Shown: piece by piece, positions 55,431 to 64,000 of the stretch | Layout of the letters: each line of letters begins with the position of its first letter | Position numbering within the stretch: position 1 is the stretch's first letter | Assembly (NCBI GenBank): GCA_018873225.1 | Contig: JAEILZ010000001.1 | Location: 62,001 to 126,000 of the forward strand | Direction of reading: 5' to 3' | Length of the DNA stretch: 64,000 nt | Origin: [Phialemoniopsis] sp. UDSM-2020 | Taxonomy: Eukaryota > Ascomycota > Sordariomycetes > Thyridiales > Thyridiaceae | Translations under genes and position numbers: made by a program | Notes under the pieces: model-generated | The model's database searches: none | The model's input: only the letters and a program-made list of their open reading frames with translations | Told to the model about the DNA's origin: nothing

Positions 55431-56084
55431 TCAGTCCGTCTTCCCCCTCCAATCCTCATTCTTGAACGCCTCGAGCTCCATGAGGTTGTCAAACACCCTC
55501 GCCACGGTAGGCCACTCCCCCAAGCCCATCCCCCACCGACCAGTCGCGTTCCACGCCGCCGGCACAAGACACACGTCCGCCAGCGTCACACCGTCTCCGA
55601 CGGAGTACTTGCCCGCCCGGTCCTTGATCATGCCCTCGTAGGCCCCGAACCCGCGCCTGTGGACCGCCACGCACCAGGCGTCGGCGTCGGCGACGCCCAT
55701 GTCGCGCGCCTGCTCCACGATGCGCGTGTTGGTCGGCGGCTGCATGTCCGACACGACGGCCTGCACGAGCGCCCGGCCCGGCAAGTCGTCCGCGCCCGGC
55801 AGGAGCGCCGGCGCGTCCGGGAAGGCTTCCTCGAGGAATTCGAGCGCGGCGACGGATTGGCCGATGTGCGCGTCCTCTTTACCGGACGCCTTGACGACGA
55901 GCGTCGGCACGGAGCGCGAGGGGTTCATGCGCGTGTACTCTGCGCCGTGGTGCTGGCCGCCGTTGTAGTCGACGTCGACGAGGTGGTACGCCAGCTTCTT
56001 CTGGCCCAGGGCGATGCGCAGCCGGCATGAGCAGGAGGACCGGGTCCAGCTGTAGAGGGTGAGGGATGCGCCCTTTGATGCCAT
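55431..56084 (-). CDS. Zeta-class glutathione S-transferase, maleylacetoacetate isomerase-like
   Basis: Single exon, 217 residues from the ATG at 56084, the usual length of the family. It isomerises maleylacetoacetate to fumarylacetoacetate with glutathione in phenylalanine/tyrosine breakdown. The zeta-class signature SSCSCR appears at 16-21 in YSWTRSSCSCRLRIALGQKK. The proline-containing SVPTLV and the GQSVAALEFLEE block complete the thioredoxin-like domain. The helical domain has the TLADVCLVPAAWNA motif. The other genes of tyrosine catabolism are not next to it here, so the exact substrate is inferred from the family only. A 15-base tandem repeat lies about 100 bases upstream. Confidence 0.92.
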   Translation of the reverse strand: MASKGASLTLYSWTRSSCSCRLRIALGQKKLAYHLVDVDYNGGQHHGAEYTRMNPSRSVPTLVVKASGKEDAHIGQSVAALEFLEEAFPDAPALLPGADDLPGRALVQAVVSDMQPPTNTRIVEQARDMGVADADAWCVAVHRRGFGAYEGMIKDRAGKYSVGDGVTLADVCLVPAAWNATGRWGMGLGEWPTVARVFDNLMELEAFKNEDWRGKTD

Positions 56085-56178
56085 TGCGTCTTGATGTTTC
56101 TGCAATATCTGGTGTCTCAAGTCTCCGTAAAGTCTAGTAGCTCATTCCTTCCAAGTCAATTTGTATCAGAAGGCCGCG

Positions 56179-56223
56179 GCTTGCAAACGTCCGGCTTCTA
56201 AACGTCCGGCTTTTAAACGTCTT
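56179..56223. repeat. Three 15-base tandem repeats upstream of the GST gene
   Basis: Three units at 56179-56193, 56194-56208 and 56209-56223, each GCTTnnAAACGTCnn (two end in CCG, the last in CTT). They lie 95-140 bases upstream of the GST start on the minus strand. They could be repeated protein-binding sites or a simple minisatellite. The AAACGTC core is constant in all three. Confidence 0.8.
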
Positions 56224-56592
56224 TCGGGCGTTCCGACAGCAACAATGGAATGCGGGGAATTTGGGTATGACATCGAAAGGCGCATTGCGGGGAAGCTGAA
56301 AGGCGCCGGTGGTACGGTAGCAGCCACGCATGACATCAAGGACGGCCCAGTACCCGTTTCTTGGCTTGAGACATGAACGGCGGTCCCACGTGTCAACAGT
56401 AATACCTACCTACCGTCGTGGCGCCATAGTCAGTCAATTGGAATGATGATTGTAGGAATTGATAAAGCAGCCCTCTACGTAAGTCGCAATCCGCTTCTCC
56501 AAAAAGCCATATGCAGTGAATGTCATTGTATCCTGGTCTATGTGACCGAAACGCCCCATGTGTACCTAATGCATGCAAGTCGTAATCATGTT

Positions 56593-58605
56593 CTACCATC
56601 CAAACTTCTCTACCGCAACCCGAAGGCGGGCACCTTGGCCCAGGGCGGCAGCGCAGGAGTTCCTCACCGTCCGGTTCATGCCATCGGGGCCCGAAACCAC
56701 GACGCCAATATCATCACCGCGACTGGTGCCGTCAGCTACCCATCCTTCCACAAGCCCTCCGATGTCCGGCCGCCCGGTCTCGACCGTCGGCTCGGGGATC
56801 ACCAGCTCCAAGCCGGCGTCGACCAGCTCATCGAGGCGTTCCTTCGGCATCCACAGACGGTGAGCCCGCGAGTGCGTGACCCACAAGAGGTACACTCTTT
56901 GCTTCCTCCCTGCTGTGAACCGAGGTGCGTCCTGGAGCAGGAGCGCGGCAGCCAGCGGAAAGACGACTGCGATGCCCGAGCCGCCAGCTACAAAGATGAT
57001 CGTGTCGCTGGCCCTTGCCAAGTCAAGCGCGTGGCGTGAACCGTACGGTCCATCGAGTCGGACCTCGACTCGCCGGTTCAGTCGGGCATGCGCGAGCAGA
57101 TCTGCCGTGAAACCTGCTTGTGCACGGATCAAGAGGTTAAGCCACGCATGCGAAGGCTGCGCGGCATCAGTCCCACAACCGGTCCAGGACGCGATCGGCG
57201 GGGCGGCAGACGCAATCGTGAAGGGGTGCGTCTGGAGCGAATGTGTCCGTCCCAGGGTGGGAACGGTCAAAAAGACGTGGTCGGTCGGTCGCCACCCCTC
57301 GATAACGGTTCCCGGACTGCGACCGCCCTTCTCGGGATTGGCGACTGGTAGGTCCCAGTCTGCCGACAGCATGAGGGTCTCTCCATCCTCGAGGATGTCG
57401 ACATCGGCAGTCATCCGGACTGTCTTGAGACGGAGACGCCAGACAATTCTGTCGATGACAAAAAGGGCCAACGCAATCCCGACGTACGGTCGAGCCGTGT
57501 GGAAATGCAGCCACACAAAGACGAGCGCGACAATCTGGAGAAAGACATGCGAGGCCAGGAACAGCTCGTACCAACGCTTCCGAAAGCTGCCGAGCGACGT
57601 CAGGTAGAGGAGCTCGTAGGCAAAGAAGGCGCCGAGGCCCACGATGACGATGCGGTGGAGGAGGAACTCGCCCAGCGACCCCTCCATCAGCCATTCCGGG
57701 GCGTACGCGCACCGCCATATGAAGAGGCCAGCGACGTGGACGAGGGCCTCGAAGCACATGAACTCGCCGACCCTGCGGTGAAAGATGTTTAGGGCTTCGT
57801 AGGATCGGCCGGTCAGGATCTTGATGGGCTGGTTCTTGGCTGCCAGGATGTACAGCAGCGGGAGGTTGGCCATGAAGACGAGCCCGGCACGGTCAGCGAC
57901 GTCAAAGAGGTACTTGCCTCCCATGGGTACTTCGTACACTTGGTAGAAGGCGTTGATCCCAAGCCATGCAAGCACGAAAAGCGTTGTTGAGTTTGAAGGC
58001 AGAGTTCTGCGAATGACCGGGATGGGCTGTGGTTGGCGGGCCATCCAGCTCACACACGCCCTCTTAGACCTTTGAATGACGTTCGACGAGATGTTCGGAC
58101 GTCTGGTCGAGGCTCTATTGCCCAGTAGAGGCAGGCTCTCGAGATCCACGTACCCCGACTCTGCATCCTTGGAGGCATCTGGCGGCGTGGCGAGTCCTTG
58201 GAGCGTGCTACTTGACGACGACGATGTTGCTCGAGAGTCATTTTCGCTATCTGAGCTGGACCCTGACGGCGTACTTGGACAGATGCGTGACCCATCCGCC
58301 TGGACCTTGTTCGCTCCCAATTTGGCCTCGTCGTCTGTGTCTGTGAACCTAGCCCGCCATCGTGCCTGATCCCTGCGGCGCTCTCGCCAGTGCTGAGCAG
58401 TGAAGACGAGCAACAGGCCCAGTAACACCAAGTTGTACGTTGGTATCAGTGCCCGTCCCAGCCGGATGGAGCCGATTAGTTTCTGGAGATACTCAAGGTC
58501 CTCTCGGCTCGGCGGCATCCGGAACGGTGGGGAATCCTCGGCTGCCGCGACCGCCTGTTGCGACGCCGCGAGCAGCGCGTTGGCCCTGTCGAAGATCGAG
58601 GCCAT
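56593..58605 (-). CDS. FRE-family ferric reductase-like transmembrane protein
   Basis: Single exon, 670 residues from the ATG at 58605; a longer frame upstream begins only with a non-ATG codon. One membrane helix near residues 55-72 is followed by a long Ser/Asp-rich loop (about 90-190), then the ferric reductase membrane core. Haem-type histidines appear in NIFHRRVGEFMCFEALVHVAGL and KRWYELFLASHVFLQ. The FAD motif is HPFTIA. The NADPH-binding half shows DGPYGS, FVAGGSGIAVVFPL and VVSGPDGM. It ends in EKFGW, the typical aromatic end. It probably reduces metal at the surface or an internal membrane. Two ATCWGATAA elements lie about 230-250 bases upstream. Lack of an intron contrasts with the first FRE gene. 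Confidence 0.92.
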   Translation of the reverse strand: MASIFDRANALLAASQQAVAAAEDSPPFRMPPSREDLEYLQKLIGSIRLGRALIPTYNLVLLGLLLVFTAQHWRERRRDQARWRARFTDTDDEAKLGANKVQADGSRICPSTPSGSSSDSENDSRATSSSSSSTLQGLATPPDASKDAESGYVDLESLPLLGNRASTRRPNISSNVIQRSKRACVSWMARQPQPIPVIRRTLPSNSTTLFVLAWLGINAFYQVYEVPMGGKYLFDVADRAGLVFMANLPLLYILAAKNQPIKILTGRSYEALNIFHRRVGEFMCFEALVHVAGLFIWRCAYAPEWLMEGSLGEFLLHRIVIVGLGAFFAYELLYLTSLGSFRKRWYELFLASHVFLQIVALVFVWLHFHTARPYVGIALALFVIDRIVWRLRLKTVRMTADVDILEDGETLMLSADWDLPVANPEKGGRSPGTVIEGWRPTDHVFLTVPTLGRTHSLQTHPFTIASAAPPIASWTGCGTDAAQPSHAWLNLLIRAQAGFTADLLAHARLNRRVEVRLDGPYGSRHALDLARASDTIIFVAGGSGIAVVFPLAAALLLQDAPRFTAGRKQRVYLLWVTHSRAHRLWMPKERLDELVDAGLELVIPEPTVETGRPDIGGLVEGWVADGTSRGDDIGVVVSGPDGMNRTVRNSCAAALGQGARLRVAVEKFGW

Positions 58606-59576
58606 GTTGCACTGCGCGCGGATGCAAGAACCTCTGAGAATCACCCGGCTTCAGAGTCTTGCATCGACATGGTTGATGGAGAAGAAAAGAGCTCAAGGCA
58701 AAGGGATGCCTGGGTTCGATGACGAGAAGAAGGCGAAGGACGAGATAGCGCGAGAATAGCGTGTGCGAGCGGGGGCGACATCACTCGACTCACTAGACTC
58801 ACCTGAAAGAACCCACTAAACTCACATGCTAGTTTATCTGATCATCTGATAAGACAGACCCTCGGAGCTAGTTGCCGATCTCGGTTTGGGGTGCTGGGGA
58901 TATGCTTAAGCTAGGGGGACTCCATCTTTGTGACTGTTGGACTAGGGCTTGCAGAAAAATACGAACAAGAGCAGTCTGCTAGCCGCGTTCCGCGGATAGT
59001 GTGACTGGGCGCATCTAGGCCAGAGAGCAAGCCAGTAGTCGGCACATTGATCATGCTTCTGCCAAGTGAGTCCTATGGTCCTTGATTTCTGTGAACAAGG
59101 AGCACATGTTGAAGAGGAGTCAGGGATGTGGCACTTGATAACTCTGCAGAGCAGATCCTGCACGGCGCTGGGATCATAACGTAGCGAACATAATCGACGT
59201 GCCTGCTTTGCGACACATCAAGTATACCTCGGTAGACTGCCGGAGAATGTTCCAGGTACGGACACCACTGAGGTTCCCAAGTCGCAGTCAAACGCTGCAT
59301 GATGCTTCACAATAAACAATCTTGCAAGCCACAAGCTGCTGACACCACATCCCAAGTCCTGAGCTTGCCTGTGGGTCACGATAAACTCATCACCGTAAAT
59401 GCCTTGCATGGAGAAGTTATTGTTTAAAAACCGGGTCGTAATCATCTCAGTCATTCCCCTAGTACGTAGTTATTTTCCCAGTCCAGTATCCACACACATT
59501 AGGTCCTTGAGCCTTTTCTTTTTCTCCGTTTCCCCCTTTCCCCCATTGACAATCATCCAATCATACATTTTTACAT
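58606..59576. other. Upstream region of the second FRE gene
   Basis: 970 bases between the reductase start and the 3' end of the next minus-strand gene. Besides the iron-GATA-like pair at 58834-58852 nothing else is recognised. Confidence 0.55.
58834..58852. promoter_or_regulatory. Inverted pair of ATCWGATAA iron-GATA (SreA-type) sites
   Basis: TTATCTGAT at 58834-58842 is ATCAGATAA on the minus strand. ATCTGATAA follows at 58844-58852 on the plus strand. Both match the ATCWGATAA consensus of SreA/Sre1/Urbs1-type GATA repressors of iron uptake. They lie 229-247 bases upstream of the reductase start, a normal position. Binding is inferred. Confidence 0.65.
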
Positions 59577-60606
59577 TTATGGGAGGTTCTTGAGCTGCAC
59601 GCTGTTGCTGTTGCTGTTGCGCGAGCCAGCGTCAGTACCATGCCAGTCGTGCTTGCGGGCGTTGTCCTCCATGCGAGCGAGGCGGGCCTTGGTAGCAGCC
59701 TGGTTGCGGCGGCGCGACAGGAAGAAACCGCCGACGATGAGCAGCGCCACACCCGCGACGACACCGACGACGATGCCGGCAATGGCACCGCCAGACAGGC
59801 CCTTCTTGCCGGTGCTGGTCTCGGTGCTGCCCGAGTTGGACGGCGACGAGGTCGAGCTGGGGCTCGCGGCGTCGCTGGAGGAGGCGGCGGCGCCGTTCTT
59901 GATGTCGTCCTCGCCGGGCTCGGTGGCGTTGAAGCAGGGGATGCGGGTCTTGAAGTCGGCGGCGGCGACGAAAGTGATGTCGGCGCAGGCGTAGAAGGTC
60001 TGGTTGTGGGGCGCGTCCCAGTCGGCCTTGTAGATGATCTGGAGGGTGGCGTTGTTGCCGGCCGAGATGTGGGACGGCGCGTCGGGGATGGCGGCGCAGG
60101 TGTGGCCCGGGTTCAGGTCATCGATGGACGAGTTCTCGACGAGAAGAGTAAAGTCCTCGTTAGTGGTGGGATCTGGATTTTGTCAAAGCACTGGTCAGCC
60201 ATGACCAAGCAATATCCTTGGTATAGGAGCAAGCGCTTACCTTGCTTGTAAGAGATGCTGATCCGGGAGTTGTAGTAGTCGTCCTGGCCAACAAGAGCGA
60301 CAGCACCGCCGACTATGAATTTTTATTAGCCAGAGATCTGGAAAACAAGCAAGAGTCTAGCGGAAGAGACATACCCAGGGGAAAGTTGGTGCGGTTGCCG
60401 GCCGATGCGCGAGAGCCGCAAGGAGCCTGGTTGTCCATGTCGCCGGACCAGACACGGTCTGGGGGCCACATGAAGGCGGCGGGGCCCATCTCGTCGTCGG
60501 TGACGCTCGAGTGCTTCTCGGTACTGTCGCCAGAACTGTCATGCTGAGCAGCGACGAAAGAGACGGCCGAAAGGGCCACAAAGGCCTTGAGTACGCTGCG
60601 AACCAT
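59577..60606 (-). CDS. Secreted membrane-anchored protein, GPAAF-WPP type (possibly BIM1-like)
   Basis: Three exons (60606-60375, 60312-60241, 60172-59577; introns 62 and 68 nt) give 299 residues. A signal peptide ends near SFVAAQ at residue 20-21. The ectodomain has the blocks GPAAFMWPPDRVW, APCGSRASAGNRTNFPL, VALVGQDDYYNSRISISY and LNPGHTCAAIPDAP. A Ser/Thr-rich stalk is followed by one membrane helix (GAIAGIVVGVVAGVALLIVGGFF) and a basic cytosolic tail of about 45 residues. Such domains are widespread in Pezizomycotina; I believe some are filed with the BIM1-like copper proteins, but this mature protein does not start with His. It lies beside an FRE gene and has an iron-GATA-like site upstream, which suggests a role in metal handling. 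A TATATATA run at 60753-60760 may be its TATA box. Confidence 0.8.
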
Positions 60607-62993
60607 GATGATTGCTTTCTTTCCTTGAGGGTGGGAGAAAAGATGAGACTGGATCAAGACCAGGTATGGGTGGGGAAGCAAGATGTACGGTTGATTAAAA
60701 AGAGCATCCAGAGTGACAGTGTCGATCACTCCTCACGGGCACAGAGGCTTAATATATATACCTGCAAAGAGCCAGCCAGTCCCAGCCAACCAGCCACCTG
60801 CCCTCACGAGCGAGGGATAAAAAAGAGCTAATGCCATACTACCATGCCACCATGCTACCCGAACCTTGAGTGAGTGTGAGTGCGAGTGGCAGCCGGCAAG
60901 CCGGTGGAAAAGACCTCGTCCAGCGGTGTCGGCGTCTTGGCAGTCCAGATTAGGTGCAGCCCCAGGCGTGGTGGTGGGGAGTCTCATGCTCCTCTCCACT
61001 TGATTAGATTGTCATACGATCTGATAAGATAATTTTTTCCATCTCACTGGGCGACGAAAGGACTTCAAAAGCCTTGGCATTGACCCAACCTTGCCAACGT
61101 TGGCCCCCCCGTCTCCTCTCACTAACGCCTCTGGGACTATGGTCTCTGCTTGTTGATTCGCAAATCTTGCTGGCACGGCTTGGCGAACCTGGGCGAGAAC
61201 TCGAAAAGTGCTGTCGACCAGCCAGGGATCCCGGGAAACTCACATGGATTGACCAGGGTTCTGTGCCAACGGTGGTCCCTGATCTGGCAGGTGATTGATG
61301 GCGCTGGTCGCCACATGAGCTGCAAAGCGGGTGGCTTTTTTCGTCCTTTCTCCTCTTTTCCTCGGTCGCTTCTGCCGCCCCGATATTTGTCCTACCACCC
61401 ACGAGGGCACGACCTTTGCCAGCTTACTATTTCATCGATGACAGCATCCGCCATATTTGCCGTCGCTCACTAACACATGCATCAACACCGAGTTTGAGAT
61501 AGGGAGGTCGATAGATAGATATAGGAACGAGAACCAAAGTCTGGTCTGTCAAGTGATCGGTCCGGCCTGCCAAGGCTGCTTACAGCATGGTGACAGATTC
61601 CCAAGCTAGAACCTCCGTCGACCCAAGGCCCGAGTTACCCTAGTGTGGCACGCAATTCCTGCCATCCTCCAGCCTCCATCCCGGATTTCTCACAGTGGGA
61701 AAATTCGCGCAAAGTGAACCAGCCAAGACGATAGTTGAAGAATTTGCTCCGTACTCGACCCAAAGCCCGCCGACGCCAGATCGAGGCCGCTCGGCAACAG
61801 CCCGACGCACATGGCACCAGTGCAGGATCCCCGGCGGACCCGTACTCGGTCTTTGGACCCAAAAGAGACGACGGGTGGACCTGGCACTACCACTTTTTAC
61901 AAGTACAATGGAGCTGAGGGGAGGGTCTGATGCTTCCGACTATTGACCTGCCACATCGTATATATGCTACAGATGCCCGCTGCCGCCACCACTGAGGATG
62001 CCAAGGCTCTTGGTCAATGCACAAACCACACTTAAAGTTTGTGTCGAGCCTAAGCTTGATTTGGTATATATGTACGATCGATTCTCGATGGTTCTTTTGA
62101 GGGATGGGGGCATCTATCATGGGCTTATGCATCTTGTGTGTTCACCAGCCAGCCTGCGCAGTCCAACCTACGTTTCCGACTCGAATGAACAGCTCGAAGT
62201 TGCGAAACGGAAGATGCCTGGCATATGACCGACTTAATGCCGTCCTACCCAAGACACAGCCGCCTAGAGGATAGGACAGCAACTACTACGAAGGTGCACG
62301 CCCACATTAGGCACGGAGTTAAGAATCTTGCAACACGCTTCCAAGTCCACGGAGGTGGGAACACGGCTGGAGAGATGTATTTCGAATCAGTAAGTCTAAC
62401 TCAAAGTTCACGGACTAAGCGGCGGCGCCAACCGCCCTGCTAGCCCGCGAAGCGCGATCCCTCGCCGCCCCGCGACAGTTGGATAGTATTGCCCTGGGTC
62501 CTGGCCATGGGGGCTGGGATGGTTCCTTAGGTGGCAACTTGCAAGACAGGCCACCTCGGGGCCGGGTTCGGCCGAGCTGGAGCGTGTGTGCTTTATGTTG
62601 TCCCTCAAGCAAGCCATCATGTTATCACCGAAACTGGTCTCTATCTTCTCTCGTCCAACTCTTTAAATGAGAATGAATTTGGTAATATGGACGTGCTATC
62701 AATAACGCATTGCTATGGATGGTGAGTCTACCAACAAGCTAGCTCTAACATGGACGGATTAGATGCATGAATGACAGTGGCAGCACATGGAAAACTCAAG
62801 GGCACAATGATCCTTGTCTTTCCGTGCCATCTTACTGGGTCAAATGGCGTGCTCGCCGCCCCCCATCGGACATATCTCGCCGCTGCAGCTCCTTTGGGGT
62901 TCTGGGCCCACCAGTGCAAGTCCTCGGCCTCCGGTGTATTACAAGCCTCCTCCAACTCTGAAAGTACTTGACGTGGGCATAGCGACCCATTCA
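60607..62993. other. Region upstream of the GPAAF protein gene
   Basis: 2.4 kb holding the promoter of the GPAAF-type gene and the 3' flank of the transcription factor at the right edge. It includes TATATATA at 60753-60760 and the iron-GATA-like site at 61019-61032. No further gene is supported. Confidence 0.5.
61019..61032. promoter_or_regulatory. Iron-GATA-like site with adjacent second GATA
   Basis: ATCTGATAA at 61019-61027, matching ATCWGATAA exactly, is followed directly by GATAA (61028-61032). It lies about 415 bases upstream of the GPAAF-type gene start. Same consensus as the pair upstream of the second FRE gene. Confidence 0.55.
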
Positions 62994-64000
62994 TCAATGA
63001 TCCAACGAAGAACCATCACTTTCTCCAGATTCCAGAGAAAGCTTCTCATACTCCTTGATAACATAGTCCAGTATAGCCGTCTTCGGATCCTCGTGGATCC
63101 TGATGATGGGCATCACCCAGTTCGCCCGGGTGTGCCTAGCGATCAACTCCTCGTCCTCATCGGGGGTCTCCTTTACGTACGTCAGGAGCAAGTCGCGATC
63201 CTCTACCCTCATGCGGTTGCGCAAGACGTGGTAAGATACATGGCAGATATATGTGGACATCCCCTGCATGTGCAGGCCTTTGAGACACAGGATAAGGGTC
63301 GATTTGTAGACTTCTTGGAGTTCAGTGGGACAGTCCGTGAAGAGTTTCTCAAGGGTGGCACCGGTAAGGAATACGAGAAAGTTAACCATGAAAACATCAG
63401 AGTTCTCGAAGCTATGTCGTCGATAGTATATGCGAATCAGCGTCTCGAGATTGGCGTGTGCTTCTGAGATGACTTCTGACGGAGGTATGTCGGCGTATGG
63501 CTCTGGCAACTCGACATTAGATGCGATTTGCGATTGAGCCAACATAACAAGAGTTGTATAGTATTCCATGTGAACCTTGAGATGGCTCGGAAGCATGATC
63601 TTGGCGTGTGTCAGGGCTTCTGGGAGGCTATGAAACCAAGCGTCGAGCCGTGATCGAAACCAGAGAATCTGGTCTGCGCCCGGAGTGCTGTGATTTGTGT
63701 TTGAAGAGCCAAAGTACGCATGTGCCAGCTCGAACAGAATGAAGCGGAAATCCATCATTGCTTTCGTGTTCATCCCAAAGTGAGTAGGGACGAGAGACGT
63801 AGTGAGAGGATATCGCACCCAGACCTCTCCATACCAGGTTGGATATTCCGCAGGATCAGGCGGAAACACCGGCGGGGGCAGCTTGAGCAAAGGCTCACGA
63901 CGGAAGTAGAAGCTCTCCATGGAGTCCCAGCAGAACACAGCCCAAGCTGTAAACTCCCTTGCCCTCCGCATCTTGGCGCTTTTGATGCTGACCAAAGGTG
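62994..64000 (-). CDS. Fungal-specific transcription factor (MHR domain), carboxyl-terminal part
   Basis: The frame is open through the right edge; about 335 residues are visible, ending at the stop at 62994. The start and any zinc cluster lie outside the window. REFTAWAVFCWDSMESFYFRREPLLKLPPP is typical of the fungal middle homology region of Zn2Cys6 regulators such as the NirA-like group. Downstream helices (ILWFRSRLDAWFHSLPEAL, HLKVHMEYYTTLVMLAQ) fit the same family. The protein ends in a Ser/Glu/Asp-rich tail. Its targets cannot be inferred. It is separated from the iron-related genes by 2.4 kb. Confidence 0.85.
   Translation of the reverse strand, partial: PLVSIKSAKMRRAREFTAWAVFCWDSMESFYFRREPLLKLPPPVFPPDPAEYPTWYGEVWVRYPLTTSLVPTHFGMNTKAMMDFRFILFELAHAYFGSSNTNHSTPGADQILWFRSRLDAWFHSLPEALTHAKIMLPSHLKVHMEYYTTLVMLAQSQIASNVELPEPYADIPPSEVISEAHANLETLIRIYYRRHSFENSDVFMVNFLVFLTGATLEKLFTDCPTELQEVYKSTLILCLKGLHMQGMSTYICHVSYHVLRNRMRVEDRDLLLTYVKETPDEDEELIARHTRANWVMPIIRIHEDPKTAILDYVIKEYEKLSLESGESDGSSLDH

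Noticed and set aside
1..64000. tRNA, 5S rRNA, transposon ends and CRISPR-like arrays
   Set aside because: I looked for B-box-like GGTTCGA sequences, terminal repeats and regular repeat-spacer patterns. The few GGTTCGA matches lie in coding sequence or lack a partner A box, and nothing else fits.

Overview
The window reads as nuclear DNA of a filamentous ascomycete (Pezizomycotina, probably a Sordariomycete). Genes lie on both strands with wide spacing. Most are split by 48-112 nt spliceosomal introns with GT..AG ends and CTAAY branch sites close to the acceptor. The families are typical of these fungi: CFEM, X325/BIM1, Zn2Cys6 regulators, P450, FRE metalloreductases, GT32 and subtilase. I recognise 22 protein-coding genes, two of them cut by the window edges. 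I saw no tRNA, rRNA, transposon or CRISPR array. Exon joins were worked out by hand from splice consensus and reading frame; none has transcript support.

Layout. 0-1 kb: amino end of the ER ubiquitin ligase Doa10 (-). 2.8-6.7 kb: a large Ala/Ser-rich amphipathic-repeat membrane protein (+). 8.3-12.2 kb: a 1255-residue fusion of a HeLo-like helical domain, a degenerate kinase domain and a trypsin-like protease domain (+). This is the most unusual gene here and may be a regulated cell-death or allorecognition effector. 12.4-18.9 kb: a metal-acquisition group made of a CFEM protein (-), a GPI-anchored BIM1/X325 copper protein (-) and a ferric/cupric reductase (+). 19-33 kb: a P450, a protein kinase, a SUR1-like GT32 mannosyltransferase, a secreted subtilase and a secreted type-B carboxylesterase, all on the minus strand.

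33.5-46.2 kb: an apparent catabolic gene cluster. It holds a small five-exon alpha/beta-barrel protein, an MFS sugar porter, a Zn2Cys6 regulator, a phytanoyl-CoA-dioxygenase-like Fe(II)/2-oxoglutarate oxygenase, a Gfo/Idh/MocA dehydrogenase and an intracellular GH2 beta-mannosidase. The exact 10-mer CCGAACCGAC occurs in all three intergenic regions that drive the five core genes. At one of them it forms a 10+10 bp perfect inverted repeat. It is a strong candidate for the cluster regulator's operator. The genes suggest import of a mannoside, cleavage in the cytosol and oxidation of the products; the substrate is unknown.

46.6-64 kb: mitochondrial BolA3, a 5.4 kb stretch without a convincing gene, a basic disordered protein with a Cys-containing amino end, a zeta-class GST (maleylacetoacetate isomerase), a second FRE-type reductase, a membrane-anchored secreted protein of the GPAAF-WPP type (possibly BIM1-like), and the carboxyl part of a fungal transcription factor cut by the right edge. 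The second reductase and the adjacent secreted protein both have ATCWGATAA elements upstream, the site type bound by SreA-like iron GATA repressors. A reductase paired with a BIM1-like gene may therefore occur twice in 64 kb.
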